Below, piece after piece: positions 8,467 through 17,200 of a DNA stretch of 64,000 bases. The position numbers and the translations under genes were made by a program. The first letter of the stretch is position 1; every line of letters begins with the position of its first letter. This DNA is from Planococcus wigleyi (GTDB taxonomy: Bacteria > Bacillota > Bacilli > Bacillales_A > Planococcaceae): positions 186,001-250,000 of the forward strand of contig NZ_JACSPU010000005.1 in the NCBI RefSeq assembly GCF_014836985.1. Reading direction: 5' to 3'. Below the pieces are notes generated by a model, which was not told the DNA's origin, did not search any database, and saw nothing but the letters and a program-made list of their open reading frames with translations.

Positions 8467-9273
8467 CTAGAGGCGCTCTTCCATCCACGCAATCATCTCT
8501 TCATAGATTTTGTCCTTGGATGGTTCATTGAAAATTTCGTGCATCAGGGAAGCATAAATTTTCAAGGTTTTATCTTTCGAACCGATTTCCCCATAAAAAT
8601 CCCTTGAGTCTTTTTCAGCAACCAACCCATCTTCATTGCCATGCAGCACCAGTACAGGGTCCGTAAAGTTTGCTGCTTTTTCTTTCAACCAGGCAATGCC
8701 TGGAGCAAACTCATTGATAAGCCCCACCGATATTTTCTTTTCCACCAACGGATCTGCTTCGTAAGCTTTGACTACTTCCGGATCACTGCACACGCCTTCC
8801 CCCAATTCATTATCCAAATAAGTATCTGCCGGCAAATCCAGCGGCAGTGGACCGAAAAGTTCATTGTTGTAACGAGTCAACGCACCGGATAAAATGACAC
8901 CGCCCGTTTTTCCCGGATATTTTGTGGCGTAGGCAGCTGCAGTAAATCCCCCCATGCTGTGGCCGATCAAAAAGACCGGCTGCTCCGGATTTTCTTCCTT
9001 TGCCCAATCCATAATGGTTTTCAAATCGTCGGGCATTTCATTAAAATCATTGAAGAACGTTCGCTTCCCTTCTGAACGTGCATGACCTCGTTGTTCGTAG
9101 CGATAAACGGTAAAGCCATGGTCCACTAAAGTTTTGGCCAACACATCGTAGCGTTCCAAATGCTCAGCCAACCCATGGGCGATCACTATTGCTGCTTTTT
9201 GCTTTTCTGCCTGATCTTTGCGGGTAAATAATTGCGTTCCATCAAACGATGGCATCATTTTGTCTTCGCTCAT
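8467..9273 (-). CDS. Alpha/beta hydrolase, lysophospholipase/monoacylglycerol-lipase type
   Basis: Cytoplasmic 268-aa serine hydrolase of the PldB/monoglyceride lipase branch. HGLAEHLERYD near residue 34 is the oxyanion-hole region, and GHARSEGKR near 64 is typical of lysophospholipases. The nucleophile elbow is GHSMGG near 103-108. The acid is the Asp in LVLHGNEDGLV near 208-218, and the His is in SLMHEIFNEP near 243-252. Cleavage of acyl glycerols or lysophospholipids is inferred from the family. It has no signal peptide. The start is ATG on the minus strand behind a purine-rich GGATG region. It is flanked by terminators, so it is probably monocistronic. Confidence 0.87.
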   Translation of the reverse strand: MSEDKMMPSFDGTQLFTRKDQAEKQKAAIVIAHGLAEHLERYDVLAKTLVDHGFTVYRYEQRGHARSEGKRTFFNDFNEMPDDLKTIMDWAKEENPEQPVFLIGHSMGGFTAAAYATKYPGKTGGVILSGALTRYNNELFGPLPLDLPADTYLDNELGEGVCSDPEVVKAYEADPLVEKKISVGLINEFAPGIAWLKEKAANFTDPVLVLHGNEDGLVAEKDSRDFYGEIGSKDKTLKIYASLMHEIFNEPSKDKIYEEMIAWMEERL

Positions 9274-9367
9274 TCAACATCCTCCATTCGATTTATGCTT
9301 TATTCTACTGATAGTATTCTCCATCAAATGAAAACCACCTTCTTATTGGAATAGAGAAATAAATAGA

Positions 9368-9416
9368 AAAGAACTATCCTATAAGACGGAAAATCCGCTT
9401 TTTAGGATAGCTCTTT
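9368..9416 (-). terminator. Terminator after ltaS
   Basis: CTATCCTA (from about 9374) pairs with TAGGATAG, with an inner CGGA/TCCG stem, and T residues follow on the minus strand. It is placed just after the ltaS stop. Confidence 0.7.
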
Positions 9417-9426
9417 CATTTGTCTT

Positions 9427-11379
9427 TTATTCTACTGCTCCAGCTGGATTTGCCTGGTAATTGTAATCTGTTGGATCGACTGGCGTAAAGCCGTTCGGTG
9501 TATAGAATCTCAGTAAATCTCCATTGACTACCTGATCCGACAAATACAATTCGTAATTGCCGTGCTCTTGCAGCACTTTCGCTTGTTCCAACTGGTCTTC
9601 TTCCAGCGGCAAACCGCTTTCCGGATCATAGAAGACATCGCCGATCGAGTAGATTTCAGGGCTTGCGAAATCGCCGTTTCTGAACGTTACAAGTTCTTCG
9701 TGCTCTTCAGACAACAGGTCCGTCCCCAGTTGGATATAGTTTTGGGTTTCAACGCCCAACAAATGCATCACAGTCGGCAACAAGTCAATCTGGCCGCCAT
9801 ACGTATGATTTATACCGCCTTCAACACCTGGTACATGGATGAACAACGGCACACGCTGAAGCTTGGCATTTTCCACCGGTGTGATTTCTTTTGAAAGCAC
9901 CTGCTCCATCGCCTGGTTATGGTTATCGGAAATCCCGTAATGATCGCCATACATGACAACCATCGTATTGTCAGCCAAGCCGGATTCTTCCAGCTGCGTG
10001 AAGAACTGCTCAATCGCTTCATCCGCATAACGGGCCGTTTGGAAGTAATCATCAACACTTGAATCGCCGGTTGTGCCTTTTCCAATCGTAGTCAAGTTCT
10101 GGTCCATTTTATAAGGGAAATGGTGGGCAACGGTGATGAACTTCGTGTAGAACGGCTCAGGCAATGATTCCAAAAGAGGTGCCGATTGCTCAAAGAATGG
10201 CTTGTCCATAACGCCGTACTCCGCCATATCGCCTTCTTCAAGGTTCGTATAGGATTCAATATCAAAGAAATGGTCATAGCCGAAAGATTTATAGATTTCT
10301 GAACGGTTCCAGAACGTTCCGTTATTGCCATGGAACACGGCCGAAGTATAGCCTTTATCTTTCAACATAGCAGGCGCAGCCTGATAAGTGTTCTGGCCTT
10401 TGGTAATGAATGCAGAACCTTTCGGAAGTCCGAATAAGGAGTTCTCCAACATAAACTCGGCATCCGACGTTTTGCCTTGTGCCGTTTGATGGAAGAAATT
10501 ATCGAAATACAGTGTTTCCTCGTCATCAATCATGGAATTCAGGAACGGCGTCACTTCTTCCCCATTCAATTTATAATCCATCAAAAATGTCTGGAATGAT
10601 TCCAAATGCAGGTAAACGACATTCATGCCTTCTGCTGCTCCGAAATAAGCTTCATTCGGATTGGCGTAATTGGATTTGGTGTAGTTCAGTACTTCCGTGC
10701 CGTCATCGCTGTCAGCAAGCACTCGCTGTGAAGAAGATTTCAAAGTCTCAACAGAGTCATAAAGCGCGTAATTGTACATGCCTAAATATTTGACGATGTA
10801 ATTGCGGTCGAAACCGCGTGTCAATAATTCCGGGCGATCCGCTTCGGCCAATGCCAAGTTGAAGAACGAAATGGCGAGCGCAATGGTGATGACGGGAAGA
10901 ACTGCTTTGGTTTTGAAACTTCCACGGTCTTTTTTAATTCGTTTGGAGAAAATCAAAGCACCCAGCACCAACACATCCACAAAGAAAAGGAAGTCGGTCG
11001 GCTGGATCAGACTTGCGACACTGCCTCCCAAATCACCGAAGTTCTGAGTCTGGAACAAAGTCGGCAAGGTGATGAAATCACTGAAAAACCGGTAATACAC
11101 GACATTCGCATACAGCATGACAGACATTCCGGCATAAATGAACAAAAGTGTTATGTATTTCCGGAATCCTTTAAAGAACAGCGACAAGCTCAACAGCAGC
11201 AAAGCGGAACCAAGCGGATTGAGGAACAGCAGGAACTCCTGAAGCGCTCCATCGACATCTAATTTAAATTGTGTATTTTGGGAAACATAGGTTTTCATCC
11301 ATAGCATGAAAACGGCCAGGAGGAAAATCGGAATAAATTTATTTATCTTTTCATTATTCGTCAGTTTACTTTTTTTCAT
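9427..11379 (-). CDS. ltaS: Lipoteichoic acid synthase, sulfatase-fold
   Basis: Membrane enzyme that polymerises the glycerol-phosphate chain of lipoteichoic acid from phosphatidylglycerol on the outer face. The 650 aa begin with about five transmembrane helices in the first 190 residues, followed by an extracellular sulfatase domain. Diagnostic features are NVVYLHLESFQTFLMD, the catalytic Thr in QGKTSDAEF, the metal-site GNNGTFWNR, and the late MVVMYGDHYG metal ligands. The ATG at 11379 has AGAAGGTG 6 nt upstream, so I prefer it to an in-frame codon 15 nt earlier. It stands alone between terminators. Only one LtaS-family gene is in the window, so whether it is the housekeeping, primase or stress paralogue cannot be decided here. 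Confidence 0.93.
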   Translation of the reverse strand: MKKSKLTNNEKINKFIPIFLLAVFMLWMKTYVSQNTQFKLDVDGALQEFLLFLNPLGSALLLLSLSLFFKGFRKYITLLFIYAGMSVMLYANVVYYRFFSDFITLPTLFQTQNFGDLGGSVASLIQPTDFLFFVDVLVLGALIFSKRIKKDRGSFKTKAVLPVITIALAISFFNLALAEADRPELLTRGFDRNYIVKYLGMYNYALYDSVETLKSSSQRVLADSDDGTEVLNYTKSNYANPNEAYFGAAEGMNVVYLHLESFQTFLMDYKLNGEEVTPFLNSMIDDEETLYFDNFFHQTAQGKTSDAEFMLENSLFGLPKGSAFITKGQNTYQAAPAMLKDKGYTSAVFHGNNGTFWNRSEIYKSFGYDHFFDIESYTNLEEGDMAEYGVMDKPFFEQSAPLLESLPEPFYTKFITVAHHFPYKMDQNLTTIGKGTTGDSSVDDYFQTARYADEAIEQFFTQLEESGLADNTMVVMYGDHYGISDNHNQAMEQVLSKEITPVENAKLQRVPLFIHVPGVEGGINHTYGGQIDLLPTVMHLLGVETQNYIQLGTDLLSEEHEELVTFRNGDFASPEIYSIGDVFYDPESGLPLEEDQLEQAKVLQEHGNYELYLSDQVVNGDLLRFYTPNGFTPVDPTDYNYQANPAGAVE

Positions 11380-11649
11380 ATTGCACCTTCTCATATTGGG
11401 TATTCACGAGGATTTAAGGGACATAAAGTTTCAAGGACTCGGCGTGTTAAGCTCAAGTAAATTTCATGTAAAAAGAATCACAATCTCTATTATACGCTAA
11501 TACCCTAGAAAATTACAGTTTAAGTTCTTTTCAGATAATTTAAGGAGCGTTTAACCAACAAAGGCCAGCTATTAAAATTTGTAAAGAAAATCAAGCCTTT
11601 ATTCATATCCGCAAATTTCTGAAGGTTTAACAGAAGAAAACAATAGAAG

Positions 11650-11688
11650 ATACCGCCGCCAGCAAAGAATCTTTGCTGGTAGCGGTAT
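11650..11688 (-). terminator. Intrinsic terminator
   Basis: ATACCGC-GCCAGCAAAGA pairs with TCTTTGCTGG-AGCGGTAT around a short loop. It lies just downstream of the small minus-strand gene ending at 11700. Confidence 0.75.
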
Positions 11689-11699
11689 TTATTTTTGAT

Positions 11700-12062
11700 T
11701 CAGTTGGAAAGATCATCAATTGCCATGATAGCCAACTCCAGCGATTGAATCCGCCTCTCGAGCAGCGTCCGTTGAGAGCTGCCTGCCTTCGACTTGGCAT
11801 ACTGATTTTCTATAGTTGGCAATAAACCCGCCAGCACAGTGCGGGCTTGCACCAGTTCTTCTATGCCAAAAGAATTCGGTTTTCCATTCCAAACCGTTTC
11901 CAGTACAGCAAGTCCGATGTGAAGTGCGTGGAGCCGCTTTTCCACAAAAACTGTCTGTGCGCCTTTTACTTTCATTTGAACGACAGCCTTTTCAGTTTTG
12001 CGGATGGTTGATTGGAAGGATTTGAGCGATTCCAACCGGATGTCAGCAGATACCTTGTCCAA
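11700..12062 (-). CDS. Small helical protein of unknown function
   Basis: A 120-aa protein with no family that I recognise. It is predicted to be almost entirely alpha-helical: SADIRLESLKSFQSTIRKTEKAVVQM, then VFVEKRLHALHIGLAVLETVW, then ARTVLAGLLPTIENQY and RTLLERRIQSLELAIMAIDDL. Leu/Ile heptads suggest a coiled coil or four-helix bundle. There is no Cys, signal peptide or membrane segment. I choose the TTG at 12062 because AAGGGGGGA lies 7 nt upstream; an upstream in-frame ATG at 12092 would bury that site inside the gene. It is followed directly by a terminator. Its upstream neighbour on the same strand is a gene remnant and a DIP1984-like gene. Confidence 0.7.
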   Translation of the reverse strand: MDKVSADIRLESLKSFQSTIRKTEKAVVQMKVKGAQTVFVEKRLHALHIGLAVLETVWNGKPNSFGIEELVQARTVLAGLLPTIENQYAKSKAGSSQRTLLERRIQSLELAIMAIDDLSN

Positions 12063-12143
12063 AGCCGATCCCCCCTTTCTGGTCTTGTACATGAATGCCG
12101 TTTTTATGCTATCAGCCGTTTTCTTCTATAATAACCAAATAAA

Positions 12144-12171
12144 AATCCTCCTGCACAAAAGCAGGAGGATT
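12144..12171 (-). terminator. Intrinsic terminator after gene remnant
   Basis: AATCCTCCTGC, loop ACAAAA and GCAGGAGGATT; read on the minus strand it is followed by TTTTTATTT. It abuts a TGA stop at 12171-12173. Confidence 0.8.
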
Positions 12172-12360
12172 CATGGAAGGAACGTGAAAACAGGACTGTG
12201 GTCATCGACCGTCGTTTGCTCTTGGTTGGTTATCGGTAACAGGTGAAATCGTAATGGGGCATGGGTCATTGGTTTGCCAGCAGCCATTAGAGTTAATTGC
12301 ACCGAAGTACAAAAGAGGTTTCCTTCCATGCCTTGGAGTGGAGTCTCACCACTCCAAGGA
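12171..12360 (-). pseudogene. Possible 3' remnant of a lost gene
   Basis: On the minus strand an open frame runs to a TGA at 12171-12173, which is immediately followed by a strong terminator, the normal anatomy of a gene end. The encoded tail (GKPMTHAPLRFHLLPITNQE, then DDHSPVFTFLP) looks protein-like but has no start or ribosome binding site. Upstream the frame simply runs antiregister into the DIP1984-like gene. A likely explanation is a deletion that removed the 5' part of a gene. The DHSPV tail is faintly like endonuclease/exonuclease/phosphatase C-termini, but I cannot identify the family. Confidence 0.35.
12331..12359. other. Perfect hairpin at the 3' end of the DIP1984-like gene
   Basis: CCTTGGAGTGG and CCACTCCAAGG flank a 7-nt loop directly after the stop codon of the upstream gene. 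No T tract follows on either strand, so it is not a canonical terminator. It could stabilise the mRNA end or be a scar of the deletion proposed beside it. Confidence 0.6.
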
Positions 12361-12876
12361 TCAGAAATACTTGTCGCTGTCGAAATCCAACACGATGGAA
12401 TAGTTTTTGGTGTTGACCGCATTGGACAGCCGATTGGCGAGCCGCTCCAGTTCAACCGCTTTTACGCGGTATTCTTCCGGATCGAACATCGCCCGTCTGA
12501 CGATTGGCGTGCCTTCTCCATATCCGTATTGGATCTCTTCTTTTGCCGCAGCACCAAACTCCTTGAACTTCCTTGCTTTGGCACGGAGTTGTGTGGCCAG
12601 TTCGATTGCCTCGACAATCGCCAGTTCTTCTCCATTAAAGCTTACTTCGTTTTCGAAGTTGGCACGGTACATCAGTTTATCCAAAAGCCGAAAATCTTTA
12701 CGGATATCATCGATTTCTTCTTCGACCTGTGACAGCGAACGGGCTTGTTTCGGCTTTTTGCTGCCTTTTTCCATTTCCACAAATGCCACCCGGTCCATCT
12801 CTTCTTCCAATTCATGAATGCGCTTTGCCAAAACGGACTTCAATTTCACAGCTTCTGCCAATGATAAATTCGACAT
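12361..12876 (-). CDS. DIP1984-like (DUF6847) family protein
   Basis: A 171-aa helical protein resembling the DIP1984/septicolysin-like family, which is widespread and uncharacterised. The pattern fits: an N-terminal LAEAVKLKSVLAKRIHELEE helix, a middle section EEEIDDIRKDFRLLDKLMYRANF, then VEAIELATQLRAKARKFKEF and the C-terminal RVKAVELERLANRLSNAVNTKNY. It has no signal peptide and is likely cytoplasmic. The ATG at 12876 has GAGGAG 8 nt upstream and is preferred to a codon 72 nt earlier with no site. It belongs to a loose minus-strand run of unknown genes below the helicase operon. Confidence 0.6.
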   Translation of the reverse strand: MSNLSLAEAVKLKSVLAKRIHELEEEMDRVAFVEMEKGSKKPKQARSLSQVEEEIDDIRKDFRLLDKLMYRANFENEVSFNGEELAIVEAIELATQLRAKARKFKEFGAAAKEEIQYGYGEGTPIVRRAMFDPEEYRVKAVELERLANRLSNAVNTKNYSIVLDFDSDKYF

Positions 12877-12971
12877 GATCCGGTCTCCTCTAATTCGTAA
12901 TCGTTCTTCTGATGAACACAGACCACCTAATTTTATACAATAAAGCACTAGAGAAAGTTATACTGTCTTCC

Positions 12972-13334
12972 TTATACTTTAAAGACATGATCCACAGGGC
13001 CTCCCCATTTCAGTTCAATGTCTCCCTCTTTCAATTTGTATAGGCGGGTTAATAAATCATCCATGTTTCCGGAACGGATTTGATGATAGAATTCTTTTTT
13101 CATCTCTTCGATGTATTCCTTCCTGCTCAATTTGCTGCTGTCATCATGCGGTGCAAGGTCCTTTTCGTACTGGCTCATGGCCACCAGTTCCTCTTCATCG
13201 AAATGGTAATGACTTCCATCTGGAGCTTTCTTAAGAACAAAAGGATTATCCCTGATTATTCCCTGCACATCTTTAAACGAAAAATGATTATGTTTAATAG
13301 AAGAAATATCGTGTATGTAAATGGTCTTCTTCAA
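12972..13334 (-). CDS. Hypothetical protein
   Basis: About 120 aa, family not recognised. The N-terminal part (KKTIYIHDISSIKHNHFSFKDV, then QGIIRDNPFVLKKAPDGSHYHF) looks like a beta-rich domain with several His residues that could bind metal. The C-terminal half is charged and helical (SRKEYIEEMKKEFYHQI, then GNMDDLLTRLYKLKEGDIEL). The start is uncertain. TTG at 13334 sits 9 nt after GGGAAGG, while the in-frame GTG at 13343 would touch that site. There is no membrane segment. It lies 95 bp upstream of the DIP1984-like gene and could be cotranscribed with it. Confidence 0.6.
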   Translation of the reverse strand: MKKTIYIHDISSIKHNHFSFKDVQGIIRDNPFVLKKAPDGSHYHFDEEELVAMSQYEKDLAPHDDSSKLSRKEYIEEMKKEFYHQIRSGNMDDLLTRLYKLKEGDIELKWGGPVDHVFKV

Positions 13335-13454
13335 CGCATTCACCCTTCCCTATTATCCTTTCCTTAATGATAAAACCCTGTACAGAAATGTCAATTCTAA
13401 ACTTTCTGATTTTTTAAGTCGTTTTTGATAACTATTTATCTTTCCCTAAATAAA

Positions 13455-13491
13455 AAGGAATCCATCTGCTGATAAGCCAAATAGATTCCTT
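13455..13491 (-). terminator. Terminator of the helicase operon
   Basis: AAGGAATC-AT and AT-GATTCCTT form a stem with minor mismatches, and on the minus strand it is followed by TTTTTATTT, 7 bp after the stop at 13498. Confidence 0.75.
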
Positions 13492-13497
13492 GTCTAA

Positions 13498-14265
13498 TTA
13501 TATTTTAATCAAAGCCGCTTCCTGCTCTTCCATTGCCTTGCGCCATTTCACCAGTTCCCGTGCTTCAATATGCTTTTCCAACGTTTCGTCCCAGCTCGAG
13601 GTCCAGGTATTCCAGATGCGGGCATAAAAAAGATCCTGCTTCTGGTCGTATAATTGAAACTCGATGCACGGAATATGGATCGTGTCGTGTTCGATGCAGG
13701 CAGTGATCCCGGTGATGACCGTTTGAAAGGTTTCTTCTCCAAGATCAGCCCCTTCCTTCAACAAGAGCTGATACATGCGGTCCTTGTTCAAACTGCCTTT
13801 GACGGGATAGCGATACAACGGCATTGTATCTTCTGCTTCCGGATGCGCTTCACTTGCTGCTAGACGGTAATCATCGTGAACTGCACTATAGGCAATGACC
13901 GTTTTGCTACCTTCCATTTCTTCTTCAAAAATCCCTTTGCCCAGGTACTCATGTCCTTTGGGCGTCAGTTTATACCCTGACTTTTCCAATCCAATCAAGC
14001 CGGTACGCTGCATCTTGTCGATCAAATCGCTGATGAACAGCTCCTCGACAAACAGCATATCGGATAAAGTGGCAGCCCGGCGGATATCGGCTTCCTGAAA
14101 AGTCAGCAGCAGCATCTTCATCAAAATATCCATCTTCAGCCGCTTGACCCGGTCAAAGCTGACATCGTACAAGACGACAGGCAGCTGCCACACCTCTTCG
14201 TTGATAATGGTTCGATCCGGATCTTCCGCCACACTTGCCCGCAACTCTTCAATCAGCTTGTCCAC
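13498..14265 (-). CDS. Winged-helix-like partner protein of the SF1 helicase
   Basis: A 255-aa cytoplasmic protein of unknown function. Residues 45-115 look like a winged helix (MKMLLLTFQEADIRRAATLS, then VEELFISDLIDKMQRTGLIG, then EKSGYKLTPKGHEYL), with the TPKGHEYL wing typical of MarR-like domains. The C-terminal half, including QTVITGITACIEHDTIHIPC and a Trp-rich RIWNTWTSSWDETLEKH, is not recognised. The GTG start has GGGGG 7 nt upstream and begins only 4 nt after the helicase stop codon, so the two genes are translationally coupled. The pairing suggests that it modulates or targets the helicase; regulator and substrate adaptor are both possible. Confidence 0.7.
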   Translation of the reverse strand: MDKLIEELRASVAEDPDRTIINEEVWQLPVVLYDVSFDRVKRLKMDILMKMLLLTFQEADIRRAATLSDMLFVEELFISDLIDKMQRTGLIGLEKSGYKLTPKGHEYLGKGIFEEEMEGSKTVIAYSAVHDDYRLAASEAHPEAEDTMPLYRYPVKGSLNKDRMYQLLLKEGADLGEETFQTVITGITACIEHDTIHIPCIEFQLYDQKQDLFYARIWNTWTSSWDETLEKHIEARELVKWRKAMEEQEAALIKI

Positions 14266-14269
14266 TTTC

Positions 14270-17200
14270 TCACCCCCTGCTCTTTTCTAACACTTTCAAG
14301 CCATTTTTCTGTTTCACGACTTCCAATACATGCCGGTACATTGTTCTGGTGTCCGGCTGCTTGGCGCGTTCTGTGAACATCTTGGAACTGCCGACCAATA
14401 CCAGCAACTCCTTGGCACGCGACAGCGCCACGTTCAAGCGCCGGTAATCTTTCGCAAAGCCGATGTCGCCATGCTTATTCTGGTTATTGCGCACCATGCT
14501 CAAGACGATGATGTCCCGTTCGCTTCCCTGGAAACGGTCAACCGTTCCGGTACGCACTGTCAGATGCGGCAGGCGCAACTCCTGATCGATCATCCGCTGA
14601 AGCCGTTTGACCTGTTCACCGTAAAAGCTGATGACGCCAATGCTCTTCTGCTGATCCGGATGGATTCTTCCAGCGCGCTTCGCTTCACCAGCCGCTTCAT
14701 TCAAATCAACCAGTAAGGTACGAATTTCCTGAAGCTCCGCTGCATTGTAAAGGCTCTTGCCACCGCTCATCCGTTCTTCAAAATAAGCCGATTCGTTCGG
14801 CAGGTCCAGCCACATGAGGTGATTGCTGCGGGTCACTGCTGTTGATTCAAGCAGATGGTCGCGCTCCCGATCCGAATCCCCGATGCCGCATTGCAGCTGG
14901 TCTTTTTCCATTCTATAGAACGGCGCAATGGTTTCCATGATGTCTTCGTGCATGCGGTACTGAATCGCCAGCATCGTCTTGTTGGCAGCCGGCAGGTTTT
15001 TGTAAAGCCGCTCAAATAACGACTCTTCCAACAGCTTTTCCAACTCTTTCTTTTCTTCAAAGCCATTGTCTTCCTCGATCATTTCCTGCAGCGTTTCTTC
15101 CAATGTATCGTTCCCCAGAAGCGGCGGCAATTGATGGTGGTCGCCAACCAAAATGATTTTCTTGCCTTTCAGCATCGGCAATAACAATTCCGGCGGCGTG
15201 GCTTTTGATACTTCATCAATGATGACCACATCAAATTCCGGATAGTTGTCGATGAAATCCTTGCGCGCCGAAGCGACGCACGTCGTTCCGATAACATTGG
15301 CGTGCTTGATATACAGTTTTCGGATCTCGTCCAAATCGTGCTCGTTCGCCCCTGCCAATAAATCCAGCCATTTTTTCTGTACCAACTGCAATAAAGGAAG
15401 GTTCCTCATTTCCTGCTTGAGCGATTCCTTGGTAAACGACAGGCTGGCAAGTTCTCTCGCCGCCTGTTCAAGCTGTCCTTCCGGATCTGCTGACAGGATT
15501 TCATTTAACGCGAGCAGCTCTTGTCCGTAACCGGCTATCGTCTGTTCAACTTGTGTGATTTTACTATTCAACCCAGCGATCCGGGCATCACTGGTTTCCA
15601 GTTCTGCTGTTTTGACGACCTGTTCAGTTTGATGTTCGTTGATGCGTTTTTGCATCTCTTCATAGGAAGCTTTTTCTTTTTCCAGTCTTGCGAGTTCTGC
15701 TTTTTGCTCACGGATCGCGCTTTCGATGTCGTCCGGCAAACTAGCTGGATCCGGCATTTCCCGGTAGCGCTGTTCAAGCGGCGCAATCTCTTCCTGCTGT
15801 TTTTCCAGTTTGTCGAACCATTTTTCGTCCCAAACGCGGTATTGGTTTTGCTGTTTGACGAGCTGCTCGCACAACACGCGCTTCAAGTCCTGGAAGGCCC
15901 GCTTCGACTCTGCGGCATAGACATCGAAAGACTTGAGTTTGGCGCCTCTGCTCCACAGGTTATTTTGACGCCTGTACAATCCGGCAAGTGCTTTTTTCAG
16001 CACAGCTGCATCGGTACGCTGAGAACTTTTCAACAGTGTCCGCAGCTTCTCCAAATACTCATCGATTTCTGCAGACGTGTAGGCTTCCACCTGCACCAAT
16101 GCTTGCTGTTTAAAATCGGCAAACGACAAGCCAGTCGGTGTCAATAATTTTTCCAGATACGAAATCGCAGCGCTGACAAGCTCGTTGTATTCATTGAGTT
16201 TGCCCCATTCCGCCATGTTTTCACGGTTTGCTTCCAAACGGTTGATCAAATAAGTCAAAGAAGGGGTTTCTTCAACACGCTGATCTTTGATCACTTGAAG
16301 CAAGCCGTCAATTTTCTTGACGCTGTCCATGTTTTGGATAAGGGCTTCTTTCTGTTCGATGATCGCGGCCATTTGATCGCGCCGTTCTACAGTGGCAGCG
16401 ATTTCCTGTCTTTTTTCCGCCAGGTCCTGTTCAAGACGCGGAAGGCCGAGTGCCCGCTCGAGTAATCTGAGCTGATTTCTTATGGGCTGTTGCTGTTCCT
16501 GAAACCATGCGCTGTCTTGTTTGCCGGCAATAACAATGGAAGCCTCATCGATCAGATCCTCGAGTTCATGCAGCCGGTAAGCCAGTTCACGGCTTACATT
16601 TATCGCTTTGCCTTTCTCGAACTCAAATGCTGACAGTTTCACCTGCTCTTGTTCAAGCAGTTTTTGAATTGACTGATGTTTGCCTTGTGCTGCTTTCTTC
16701 TCTTCCACGGCCACTTTCAAACTCTCATAAACCGGCTGCAGATTTAGCGTCGCCTGCTCATTGGCTGTCAGTTCCCGTTTTAGTTCCGGTTCCCGCTTCT
16801 CGCGCATTTCGTATTGATCGGTAATTTCTGCCAGTGTATGGTCTTTCCAATACTGCCCGACATTTTCTTCAATGAATTTCTTGCCTTCTTCTTCGATGCT
16901 TTCGGTCCGCCCGACGCGCAAAATGCGGATGTCCTTATTGGCAAGCAGGCGTCCGAGTGCATTATCGACTGCCAGATTGGATTGTGACGCAACCAGCGTC
17001 CGCAAACCTTTCCGGGCATTCTGCAGGCAAATTTCCGAGATGACCGTAGTTTTCCCGGTTCCCGGCGGCCCTTGGATGACGTACAGATCCTCTGCTGCCA
17101 TCGCCCCCGATACCGCTTTTTGCTGAAATTCGTTCAGCCGGTTATGGAAAGTCAGTTTTCCTATAGTTTGGAGCGGCTTAACCGGCGGTTTTTCCTCGAA

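Noticed and set aside
7857..8492. 211-codon minus-strand frame over the DUF4256 gene
   Set aside because: Antisense shadow that also runs through a strong bidirectional terminator into the next gene.
12274..12732. 152-codon plus-strand frame opposite the DIP1984-like gene
   Set aside because: The opposite-strand frame has a good ribosome binding site and family-like sequence, so this one is a shadow.
15521..16147. 208-codon plus-strand frame inside the helicase gene
   Set aside because: Antisense to the coiled-coil insert of the helicase; Phe/Leu-rich translation is the expected complement of Glu/Lys/Gln codons.
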